A stretch of DNA of 8,623 bases from Candidatus Firestoneibacteriota bacterium. GTDB taxonomy: Bacteria > Oederibacteriota > JAAXVQ01. The first letter of the stretch is position 1. Every line of letters starts with the position of its first letter. The notes beneath the pieces were generated by a model. The model was not told where the DNA came from, ran no database searches, and worked only from the letters and a program-made list of their open reading frames with translations. The translations under genes were made by a program, and so were the position numbers. The stretch covers positions 1 to 8,623 of the forward strand of contig JAAXVQ010000065.1 of assembly GCA_013335425.1 (NCBI GenBank), written 5' to 3'. Shown here one piece after another: positions 1 to 5,479 of this stretch.

Positions 1-24
1 CGCCCCTGACGGGACGCTTTTTTT
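1..24 (+). terminator. possible rho-independent terminator, cut by the window edge
   Basis: A short GC stem (CGCCCC / GGGACG around a TGAC loop, with one C-A mismatch) is followed directly by seven T residues at 18-24. This fits the end of a plus-strand transcription unit lying just left of the window and facing the tRNA gene. The stem is imperfect and may extend beyond the edge, so the call is weak. Confidence 0.4.
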
Positions 25-29
25 GTTTC

Positions 30-106
30 TGGTAGCGGAGCAGGGATTCGAACCCCGGACACTACGGGTATGAACCGTATGCTCTGACCAACTGAGCTAC
101 TCCGCC
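30..106 (-). tRNA. tRNA-Met (anticodon CAT), CCA encoded
   Basis: The minus strand folds into a complete 77-nt cloverleaf. The acceptor stem is GGCGGAG/CTCCGCT with a G1-U72 wobble. The D stem is GCTC/GAGC, the anticodon stem TACGG/CCGTA with loop TTCATAC (anticodon CAT), and the T arm CGGGG-TTCGAAT-CCCTG. The discriminator is A73 and the terminal CCA is encoded at 32-30. The first pair is not the C-A mismatch of initiators and the anticodon stem lacks three consecutive G-C pairs of the initiator type, so this looks like an elongator tRNA-Met. A CAT anticodon can also belong to tRNA-Ile2 (modified to lysidine), which sequence reading alone does not exclude. No convincing promoter is visible in the 109 bp between it and the upstream methyltransferase gene. 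Confidence 0.97.
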
Positions 107-215
107 ATGATTTTTTCGGTTTTAAAAAGCCCACAAAACTTACCATAGGGTCCGGCCAAAGGCAAGAAATTTGTAGCCCATAGCGATTGCCGCCTCTGCG
201 GACCCTGGAACGCGG

Positions 216-782
216 CTATTTCGAGACGGCCCAAACGTCGGGGCCGACGGAGACCAACGCGGCGGCGGAAAGCCGGGACATGGCCAATAGGTTTTTAAAT
301 TCGGCCAGGTCCGGGGTTTTCGGCTTGGCGGCATACACGGCCCGCAAGGCCGGGTTATGCAGGCCCGACCAAAAAGTACTCACCCAGGACGCGTCGCGGC
401 GCACGTTGCCGATGAAATACCGCCCGCCCACTTTCAACACCCGGGCGATCTCGTCGAGCATGGCCAGGGGACGGGGCCACTGGTGTACGCTGCCGTAACT
501 GATGACCGCATCCACGCTGCGGTCGTCCACCGGCAAGCGGTCAACGCGCCCTTCGCGGTAATCGGCCCGCGTAAGCAATTTCAATTTCCGGGCCTCCTGC
601 CGCGCCGCGGCCCGCTCTTCCGGCGCATAGCCCGCCCCGATCAATTCCAGGTCCGGATGCTCGGCCAGATACTGCAAGCCCGGCCAGAACCTGCCGGGCC
701 CGATTTCCAAAAGCGTGCCGAAAGTCACGTGCTGGCTGCGCGCGCTTTGAAAGATGGTGTTCAAGCTGTGGTTGGTTGGCAT
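216..782 (-). CDS. class I SAM-dependent methyltransferase (Methyltransf_11-like)
   Basis: A 188-residue protein with the Rossmann-type methyltransferase core. Motif I is LLEIGPG (residues 24-30), where E26 and the glycines would contact S-adenosylmethionine. An acidic strand follows (LELIGAG, about 45-51). A motif like LPVDDRSVDAVISYGSVHQW (about 83-102) is typical of the Ubie/Methyltransf_11 group, then ARVLKVGGRYFI (about 113-124). No membrane segment or signal peptide is seen, so it should be cytosolic. The substrate cannot be told; 188 residues leaves little room for a substrate domain. The ATG has GGGAG seven bases upstream. It lies 69 bp after the receiver gene with no terminator between, so it is probably co-transcribed with it from the promoter at 1286-1314. 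The stop is TAG. Confidence 0.85.
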   Translation of the reverse strand: MPTNHSLNTIFQSARSQHVTFGTLLEIGPGRFWPGLQYLAEHPDLELIGAGYAPEERAAARQEARKLKLLTRADYREGRVDRLPVDDRSVDAVISYGSVHQWPRPLAMLDEIARVLKVGGRYFIGNVRRDASWVSTFWSGLHNPALRAVYAAKPKTPDLAEFKNLLAMSRLSAAALVSVGPDVWAVSK

Positions 783-851
783 GCAACAACTCCCTTTCCG
801 GCCGCAGATGCCCGGGCAATGACCGCAGGCTCGCGGATCGGTGAAAACGAA

Positions 852-1247
852 TCAGGCCACAGGATTGCTTTGCCGAAATTTGGTGAGAATTTTTTCCGTA
901 AAATCGGTGAGTTCCAGCGGGTCGAAGGGTTTGACCACGTAGCCGTCGGCGCGCAGTTCGAAGCCGCGTTCGATGTCGGCCTGACGCCCCTTGGCGGTGA
1001 TAAAAATCACGGGAATGTGTTTGGTTTCGGTGGTGCTTTTGATGATGCGGCAGATCTCGTAACCGTCAAAAACCGGCATCATGATGTCCATGAGCACCAC
1101 GTCGGGCTTTTCTTGGTAAACTTTGGCCAGCGCCTCCTGCCCGTTGCGGGCGCTGATCACCTGATAGCCGCGCAAGGCAAAACTGGACTCCAACAGCTCC
1201 ACCACATCGGCCTGGTCGTCCACCACCAGCACTTTTTCCCCAGCCAT
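852..1247 (-). CDS. single-domain response regulator (CheY/DivK-like receiver)
   Basis: A stand-alone receiver domain of 131 residues with no output domain. The acidic pocket is D10-D11 in KVLVVDD, the phospho-acceptor D54 in VVLMDIMMP, the switch residue T84 in IFITAK, and the invariant K106 in VVKPF. It would accept phosphate from a histidine kinase and act by protein-protein contact or as a phosphorelay intermediate. Start choice: the ATG at 1247 has GGGGGAG five bases upstream and gives the usual short N-terminus before the first beta strand. An in-frame ATG at 1283 also has AGGAG upstream and would add 12 residues, but it lies at or before the expected start point of the promoter at 1286-1314. 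Read-through from the sigma factor gene (63 bp upstream) could use either start. Partner kinase unknown; the REC-kinase at 4054-5208 is the only one in view. Confidence 0.9.
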   Translation of the reverse strand: MAGEKVLVVDDQADVVELLESSFALRGYQVISARNGQEALAKVYQEKPDVVLMDIMMPVFDGYEICRIIKSTTETKHIPVIFITAKGRQADIERGFELRADGYVVKPFDPLELTDFTEKILTKFRQSNPVA

Positions 1248-1285
1248 GCGAACTCCCCCATGCCCCGGATACCTAATTGGCATTA

Positions 1286-1314
1286 AGTATACTCCTGGGG
1301 GATTTAAAAATCAA
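1286..1314 (-). promoter_or_regulatory. sigma-70-type promoter for the receiver-methyltransferase pair
   Basis: On the minus strand TTGATT (1314-1309) and TATACT (1291-1286) are separated by exactly 17 bp, giving 4/6 and 5/6 matches to the -35 and -10 consensus. The expected start is near 1279, a leader of about 32 nt with GGGGGAG in front of the ATG at 1247. The -35 element overlaps the last codon and stop of the sigma factor gene. This allows housekeeping expression of the two downstream genes independently of the sigma-54 operon. Confidence 0.6.
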
Positions 1315-2096
1315 TTCATGACGAAGTCTTTCTGCTCGGCTTTCATGGCCGCGCGCACATGGGTCACGGCTTGGCCATGAATCTGACAGACGCGGGACTC
1401 GGTCACTTCCAGGATGGTCGCGATTTCCTTCATGGTCAGCTCTTCGTAGTAATAAAGCGTCAGCACCATTTTTTCCTTTTCGGGCAGACGATCGATCAGG
1501 TTGCCAAGGATTTCGCGCATTTCCTTAGCCGCCAGCTCCGAAAAGGCCGAAGTGAAATTTTTGGACAAGCCGCCGGTTTCGGCCGAGACCAGTTCCCAGC
1601 GCCGTTTCTCCCGGTCTTCCACCAGTTCTTCCAGGGAAACAATGGGCGGGATGTTGATCTCGCTGAGCAGCGTGTGGTATTGCTTGACCGAGACGCCCAG
1701 TTGCCGCGCCAAATCCGCGTCGGTAATGGGGCGGTGAAGCTTGTTCTCCAATATCTCGTAGGCGTGTTCCAATTCACGGGTTTTTTGGCGCACCGAGCGC
1801 GGCACCCAATCCATGGCGCGCATTTCGTCCAAAACCGCGCCGCGGATGCGGAAGAAGGCGTAGGTGGAAAACTTGCCTCCCATTTCAAAATCGAACTTCT
1901 CCATGGCATCGATTAAGCCGATGATGCCCGCCGTGACCAAATCGTCGATGTCGAGCCACGACCGGTTCTGGGGCACGGTCATGCGTTCGATGGTGAAACG
2001 CACCAACGGCACGTTGCGTTTCAGCAGCTCCTCGCGTGCGGCCATGTCGCTGTTCTTCTTGAACTGCATCCATAATTCCTTTTCTTCTTCACGCAT
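1311..2096 (-). CDS. fliA: RNA polymerase sigma-28 factor, FliA/WhiG family
   Basis: 261 residues, the usual size for FliA (about 240-260), and lacking a sigma region 1.1. Region 2 spans about 25-95 with DDLVTAGIIGLIDAMEKFD and FSTYAFFRIRGAVLDEMR. The family hallmark DWVPRSVRQKTRELE (96-110) opens region 3, which includes LARQLGVSVKQY (129-140). Region 4 (about 193-252) carries the recognition helix-turn-helix TMKEIATILEVTESRVCQIH. In known systems this factor directs transcription of late flagellar and chemotaxis genes from TAAA-N15-GCCGATAA promoters and is bound by FlgM. The ATG at 2096 has AAGGGG seven bases upstream and lies 14 bp after the stop of the NtrC-type gene, so the two form an operon. 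The frame is open upstream to 2333 but that stretch is inside the neighbouring gene. WhiG-type non-flagellar use cannot be excluded. Confidence 0.92.
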   Translation of the reverse strand: MREEEKELWMQFKKNSDMAAREELLKRNVPLVRFTIERMTVPQNRSWLDIDDLVTAGIIGLIDAMEKFDFEMGGKFSTYAFFRIRGAVLDEMRAMDWVPRSVRQKTRELEHAYEILENKLHRPITDADLARQLGVSVKQYHTLLSEINIPPIVSLEELVEDREKRRWELVSAETGGLSKNFTSAFSELAAKEMREILGNLIDRLPEKEKMVLTLYYYEELTMKEIATILEVTESRVCQIHGQAVTHVRAAMKAEQKDFVMN

Positions 2097-2110
2097 GAGA
2101 ACACCCCTTT

Positions 2111-3508
2111 TTAGATTCCGAGTTCCTTCATTTTGTTGAACAACGTCTTGTAGTTGATCTTCAACAGCCGCGCCGTCTTGACTTTGTTCCAGCGCGTTTC
2201 CTGCAAAACCCGGATGATGGTTTCGCGTTCCACCTTCCGCGACACTTCCTGGCAGATTTCCTTCAAAGGGCGCATGGCGGTTTCCGGGGAAGGCGTCAAA
2301 GCGACGGCCACGCTTTGAGGACGGGGCTGCCATTCGAGTATCTCGGGCGGCAGATGAAGCGTTTCAATCTTTTCAGCGGCAAGCACCACCGCCCGTTTGA
2401 CCGCATGCATGAGCTCGCGGACATTGCCGGGCCAGGCGTATTGCCGGAAAATCTCCATGACTTCGGGGGAGAACCCTTCAACCGTTTTGGAGAACTGGCG
2501 GTTATAACGCGCCAGGAAGTGCTGGGCGAGCACGGGAATGTCCTCCACGCGTTCCTTCAAAGACGGCAAGGCCACCGTGAACTCGTTTAGCCGGTGGTAA
2601 AGGTCTTCCCGGAACGTGCCGTCCCGCAGCGCCTTGTCCAACACCGTGTTCGTGGCCGTGATGATGCGCACGTTGATGTCGATTTCCCCTTTGCCGCCGA
2701 GCCGCTGCAACTTCCTTTCCTGCAAAACCCGCAGAAGCTTAACCTGGATGTTCAGGGAAAGATTGCCGATTTCGTCCAAAAAGAGCGTGCCGTTTTGCGC
2801 CAACTCGAAGCGTCCCAGCTTGCGTTCTTGTGCGCCGGTAAACGCCCCGCGTTCGTACCCGAAAAGTTCCGACTCCACCAGCGACTCCGGCAGGGCTCCG
2901 CAGTCGATCGAAACAAACGGCCCTTGGGAGCGCGCGCTGTGCGCATGAATGTATTGGGCGATCAGCTCTTTGCCCGTGCCGCTGTCGCCTTGAACGAGCG
3001 CGGTCACGTCGTAGCGCGCGATCCGCCCCACCATTTCCAAAACTTTGTTCATCGCCGGGCAGGACCAGATCAGATTTTCCGTCTGAGTTTGGGCGATCTG
3101 TTCGCGCAGTTGCCCCACTTCATTGATCAGGGCCGTGGTTTGCAGCGCGTTTTTCAAAGTGATGAGCATTTCGTCCACATTGAGGGGTTTGCTGATGTAA
3201 TCGTAGGCGCCGAGCTTCATGGCGCGCACGGCGGCTCCCACGTTGTCGAAAGCCGAGAGAATCACCACCGGCAATTGGGTGTGCTGAGCCTTGATGCGTT
3301 TCAAGGTTTCCAGGCCGTCGATCCCCGGCAGGCGCAGGTCCAAAAGCACCAAATTGGGTTCTCCCCGTTCCACCATGTCCAGCCCCCGTTCGCCGTCAAA
3401 GGCGAGATCCACTTCAAAACCCGCTTCCACCAAAACCTTTTTAACGATCCAGCAAATTTCCGGTTCATCATCAACCACGAGGATTTTCTTTGTTGCAGTG
3501 GGGTTCAT
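2111..3508 (-). CDS. sigma-54-dependent response regulator, NtrC family (FlgR/FleR-like candidate)
   Basis: 465 residues in the standard three-domain layout. The receiver (about 7-122) has D13-D14, phospho-acceptor D57 in LVLLDLRLPG, S85 and K107. The AAA+ domain (about 145-390) has Walker A GDSGTGK (174-180), the sigma-54 contact loop GAFTGA (221-226), Walker B TLFLDEIG (241-248) and FREDLYHRLN (299-308) holding the arginine fingers. The C-terminal Fis-type helix-turn-helix spans about 424-462 and ends in TARLLKINYKTLFNKMKELGI-like sequence. All catalytic motifs are intact, so it should be an active ATP-driven activator of sigma-54 polymerase. The ATG has AAGGAG nine bases upstream. It is preceded by its own sigma-54 promoter (possible autoactivation) and followed 14 bp later by fliA. 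The nearest kinase is encoded in the unit just upstream. Flagellar role is inferred from neighbours only. Confidence 0.95.
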   Translation of the reverse strand: MNPTATKKILVVDDEPEICWIVKKVLVEAGFEVDLAFDGERGLDMVERGEPNLVLLDLRLPGIDGLETLKRIKAQHTQLPVVILSAFDNVGAAVRAMKLGAYDYISKPLNVDEMLITLKNALQTTALINEVGQLREQIAQTQTENLIWSCPAMNKVLEMVGRIARYDVTALVQGDSGTGKELIAQYIHAHSARSQGPFVSIDCGALPESLVESELFGYERGAFTGAQERKLGRFELAQNGTLFLDEIGNLSLNIQVKLLRVLQERKLQRLGGKGEIDINVRIITATNTVLDKALRDGTFREDLYHRLNEFTVALPSLKERVEDIPVLAQHFLARYNRQFSKTVEGFSPEVMEIFRQYAWPGNVRELMHAVKRAVVLAAEKIETLHLPPEILEWQPRPQSVAVALTPSPETAMRPLKEICQEVSRKVERETIIRVLQETRWNKVKTARLLKINYKTLFNKMKELGI

Positions 3509-3541
3509 ATATGACGGCTCCTTGCCAAGTGCCTCTAGTTA

Positions 3542-3559
3542 TTGCAAGAGCCATACCAA
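3542..3559 (-). promoter_or_regulatory. sigma-54 (-24/-12) promoter of the activator-fliA operon
   Basis: The minus strand reads TTGGTATGGCTCTTGCAA. Compared with TGGCACG-N4-TTGCW it keeps the invariant GG (3557-3556) and GC (3545-3544) with the required ten bases between them, the A of the -24 box, the following G and a full TTGCA -12 box. The expected start is near 3532, leaving a leader of about 24 nt that contains the AAGGAG at 3523-3518 before the ATG at 3508. Position, spacing and the encoded GAFTGA activator all agree. Confidence 0.75.
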
Positions 3560-3607
3560 CCGAATGCTCGTTTTGAGAATAATGGGAGGAATTTTTGGGT
3601 AAAAAAA

Positions 3608-3636
3608 GCCTTGATTTTAAAAGGTTTTAAAAAGGC
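3608..3636. repeat. AT-rich dyad upstream of the sigma-54 promoter (possible activator site)
   Basis: GCCTT (3608-3612) and AAGGC (3632-3636) flank two copies of TTTTAAAA (3615-3622 and 3625-3632) separated by GG. The centre lies about 90 bp upstream of the predicted sigma-54 start, within the range where NtrC-type activators bind or where DNA bends. It could equally be just AT-rich intergenic sequence; no protein-binding motif is recognised. Confidence 0.4.
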
Positions 3637-3640
3637 ACCT

Positions 3641-3679
3641 AAAAAAACTCCCGCGCCGTAATCAGGCGCGGGAGTTTTT
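3641..3679. terminator. strong bidirectional rho-independent terminator
   Basis: A perfect 11-bp stem ACTCCCGCGCC / GGCGCGGGAGT (3647-3657 and 3665-3675) with a 7-nt loop. It is flanked by A7 on the left (a U7 tract for minus-strand RNA) and T5 on the right. On the minus strand it ends the kinase-flgM unit 48 bp after the flgM stop, and separates it from the sigma-54 operon downstream. It could also stop any antisense plus-strand transcript. Confidence 0.9.
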
Positions 3680-3727
3680 CAGGCATTCTCGGGAAAAAAA
3701 ACCATGGTTTCGGGCTTCAGATGCCGG

Positions 3728-4054
3728 TCATTCCGGGAACCATTTATCCACAATCAGCTTACCCGGAACCCGATAAAGCCCCTGTTTGATCTTTTTTTTA
3801 ATTTCTGAAACCTTATCCTTGCGGAAAGTTTCGGTCTTCCGATATTCCCGCTCCAAAATTTTAAGCAAGCTCTGAATTTCCGTTTCTTCACCCAACGGCT
3901 TTAAAATTGGGCTTTTTTCTGACTTTTCAAACCCGGAAAATTCCGGGTTTGATTTTTTGAACGAATCGTCGGTACTCATAAAAGTCCTGGAAAATCCTTT
4001 GGGCACAGACTTATTTCTCCACCGACGGTACGAATTCGTTTTGGTTGGGTCCAT
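3728..4054 (-). CDS. flgM: FlgM-like anti-sigma-28 factor (candidate)
   Basis: A 108-residue, very hydrophilic, Lys/Ser/Glu-rich protein with no membrane segment. The first 75 residues show no domain and look disordered. Residues 78-105 (RKDKVSEIKKKIKQGLYRVP and following) fit the FlgM C-terminal pattern K-V-x-E-I-K-x-x-I-x-x-G-x-Y-x-V-x(4)-I-x-x-K, with V82, I85, I89, G92, Y94, V96 and I101 in register. FlgM binds FliA and blocks it until the hook-basal body exports it; its usual size is about 85-105 residues. The ATG overlaps the kinase stop as TAATG and has AGGAG ten bases upstream, implying translational coupling. An in-frame ATG at 3979 with AGGA five bases upstream would give 83 residues. 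The gene is clearly AT-richer than its neighbours. A sigma-28-like promoter precedes it. Confidence 0.75.
   Translation of the reverse strand: MDPTKTNSYRRWRNKSVPKGFSRTFMSTDDSFKKSNPEFSGFEKSEKSPILKPLGEETEIQSLLKILEREYRKTETFRKDKVSEIKKKIKQGLYRVPGKLIVDKWFPE
3927..3952. repeat. 26-bp perfect palindrome inside flgM
   Basis: TCAAACCCGGAA, two A residues, then TTCCGGGTTTGA: 12-bp arms within codons about 35-43 of the flgM candidate. On the plus strand it is followed by six T residues (3953-3958), the layout of a terminator for antisense transcripts. In flgM mRNA it would form a stable hairpin without a U tract. Confidence 0.7.
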
Positions 4055-5208
4055 TAGTGAATGCTCCTTTCCCCGGTCTTATCAGTATCGGAAACTGCAT
4101 TCGAGGCCTTTAGGGGCTTTTCATTTTTTGTATATGGAAAATAAATGGTGAAAACCGTGCCCCGTTCTTGTTCGGATTTCACTTCAATGGTACCGCGCAA
4201 CTCATCGATGATCATTTTAACCACAAACAGGCCCAAACCCGATCCTCCGGCCCGCTTGCTGAAAAACGGCTCGAATATATGGCTGAGGTCTTCGACGCGG
4301 ATGCCCTCCCCGGTGTCCTGGATGCGCACGCTCACCCGCCCGATTTCCGGGTCCCAATAGGTCCGAGTGGTCAATTCCCCGCCGCGGGGCATGCTGTTGA
4401 TCGCATTGATGTAAAGGTTGAGCAACACCCGTTGCAGGTGTTCGCGGTCCCCGGAAACCTTCGGCATGGGGGAAAAAAGATCCTGCACGTGCGTCACGCG
4501 CTGCGCCAGGCATTTTTCCTTGATAAAGCCGTCCACATCCCGAATGCAATCGTTTAAATCCAGTGGCTCGATTTTCAAGTTCAGGGGACGGGCCACCATC
4601 AACAATTCCCGTATGGTGGAATCGATCTCAAGGATCTTGCGCAAGATCGTGTCCATGATGCCGCGCCGCTCGTCGTTGGACTCCAGCTTGCTTTGCAAAA
4701 ACTGCACCGAAGCGCCGATGATCGAGAGCGGATTGCGGATCTCATGCGCCATGGCCGCGGCCAACTGCCCCACGGCCGCAAGCTTCTCGGCCTTGACCAG
4801 ATCCTGCCGGGTTTGCAGCAATTCGCTGTAGAGGCGCTTGATCCGCAGCATGACCTGCACCTTGGCCAGCAGCTCTTCATGGTCGAAGGGCTTGAGCATG
4901 TAATCGTCGGTGCCGCCCTCCAGGCTCTTAATCTTGCCTTCCTTGGAATCCACGCCGGTAACCATGATGATGGGGATATACGGCAGGGCTTTGTTGGCGC
5001 GGATGCGCGCGCACATTTCCATGCCGGAAATATCATTCATTTTTTCGTCCAGGATGATCAAGTCCGGCAGGCGCAGCTCAATGGTTTCCAGGGCTTTGGC
5101 CCCGTTGGTAATCTTGACGACATCATGCCCGGCCTCGGTCAAGATGGCATGGTATAGCAACAGGATATCCGGGTCGTCGTCCACGCAGTAAATTTTTCCG
5201 TATTCCAT
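4054..5208 (-). CDS. cytoplasmic hybrid sensor kinase, REC-HisKA-HATPase
   Basis: 384 residues. An N-terminal receiver (1-122) has D10-D11, phospho-acceptor D54 in LIILDEKM, T84 in IMVTG and K106 in MLKPF. A short linker (about 123-145) leads to HisKA with H155 in MAHEIRNP. The HATPase_c domain has the N box around N264/N268 (LLNLYINAIN), G1 box DTGEGI (298-303), F box FEPFF (312-316) and G2 box GGSGLGL (321-327). No transmembrane, PAS or GAF segment is present, so input probably comes through the receiver or a protein partner. The kinase core resembles NtrB/FlgS-type kinases that feed NtrC-like regulators, such as the one encoded downstream. The ATG at 5208 has AGGAGG 11 bases upstream. In-frame ATGs at 5259 and 5280 lack a Shine-Dalgarno and extend past the normal receiver start. 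The last base of TAA is the first of the flgM ATG. Confidence 0.93.
   Translation of the reverse strand: MEYGKIYCVDDDPDILLLYHAILTEAGHDVVKITNGAKALETIELRLPDLIILDEKMNDISGMEMCARIRANKALPYIPIIMVTGVDSKEGKIKSLEGGTDDYMLKPFDHEELLAKVQVMLRIKRLYSELLQTRQDLVKAEKLAAVGQLAAAMAHEIRNPLSIIGASVQFLQSKLESNDERRGIMDTILRKILEIDSTIRELLMVARPLNLKIEPLDLNDCIRDVDGFIKEKCLAQRVTHVQDLFSPMPKVSGDREHLQRVLLNLYINAINSMPRGGELTTRTYWDPEIGRVSVRIQDTGEGIRVEDLSHIFEPFFSKRAGGSGLGLFVVKMIIDELRGTIEVKSEQERGTVFTIYFPYTKNEKPLKASNAVSDTDKTGERSIH
4085..4112 (-). promoter_or_regulatory. sigma-28-like promoter in front of flgM
   Basis: On the minus strand TAAA (4112-4109) and TCCGATAC (4092-4085) are 16 bp apart. The model is TAAA-N15(14-16)-GCCGATAA, so the -35 is complete and the -10 matches at 6 of 8 positions. 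Expected start is near 4078, giving a leader of about 24 nt that includes the flgM AGGAG. It lies inside the 3' end of the kinase gene, so codon choice could mimic it. Confidence 0.45.
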
Positions 5209-5333
5209 CGGGTCGTCGTCCTCCTGGTTTTGTTGCGTTCCGCCGGGAACCGCCCACATGGTAGCCCGACTCGTCGGCAATACGCAAGTTTAATATCGCA
5301 GCCCGACCGCCGCCGGCGCCCAACGGGCATTTA

Positions 5334-5348
5334 GCGATTGTTAATCGC
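5334..5348. promoter_or_regulatory. inverted repeat in the divergent promoter region (possible operator)
   Basis: GCGATT-GTT-AATCGC overlaps the candidate -35 element at 5338-5343 in the 271-bp gap between the kinase and TPR genes. A repressor site is possible but no regulator is recognised. Confidence 0.35.
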
Positions 5349-5367
5349 CCGGCGGCTAAGGTAAAAT
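5338..5367 (+). promoter_or_regulatory. candidate sigma-70-type promoter for the TPR gene
   Basis: TTGTTA (5338-5343) and TAAAAT (5362-5367) are 18 bp apart, matching the consensus at 4/6 and 5/6. It overlaps the sigma-28-like site at 5357-5383; the two would place the start about 15 bp apart. Sequence alone cannot say which is used. Confidence 0.4.
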
Positions 5368-5383
5368 ACCGCTATTCCGATAC
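5357..5383 (+). promoter_or_regulatory. sigma-28-like promoter for the TPR gene
   Basis: TAAG (5357-5360), exactly 15 bp, then TCCGATAC (5376-5383): 3/4 and 6/8 matches to TAAA-N15-GCCGATAA with the ideal spacing. The -10 lies in TTCCGATACTG (5375-5385), an 11-mer also present upstream of the flgM candidate. The leader to the ATG at 5480 would be about 90 nt. Confidence 0.45.
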
Positions 5384-5479
5384 TGGCGTGTGAATGCCGG
5401 CATCAACGGCCGCGGGCAACGGCGCGGCGCGTTTAAGGCTTCGCCCGCTCTTTATCTCATTTTCAGAAAGGATGGATCC

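Noticed and set aside
107..215. Promoter of the tRNA gene and terminator of the methyltransferase gene
   Set aside because: On the minus strand only poor -35/-10 pairs and no hairpin with a U tract could be found in this 109-bp gap.
357..1286. A long open frame of 309 codons on the plus strand
   Set aside because: It runs antisense to the methyltransferase and receiver genes, has no ribosome site and encodes a His/Arg/Gly-rich sequence typical of the opposite strand of GC-rich genes.
2097..2333. N-terminal extension of the sigma factor by 79 residues
   Set aside because: The extension lies wholly in the HTH-encoding 3' end of the activator gene and shows no sigma-factor sequence, while the ATG at 2096 has a good ribosome site and family-typical length.
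2594..3514. A 306-codon plus-strand open frame opposite the NtrC-type gene
   Set aside because: The opposite strand carries a complete, motif-rich sigma-54 activator; the antisense product shows no domain.
5209..5280. Longer start of the sensor kinase (ATG at 5280 or 5259)
   Set aside because: Neither has a Shine-Dalgarno and the receiver fold begins normally at the ATG at 5208.
5209..5390. Promoter for the kinase on the minus strand (TTTACC-N17-AACAAT; GCCGACGA resembling a sigma-28 -10; TGG-N10-GC)
   Set aside because: Both sigma-70 boxes match at only 4/6, the sigma-28-like box lacks a TAAA at proper spacing, and the sigma-54-like match lacks the TTGC box. A promoter must exist here but I cannot choose one.
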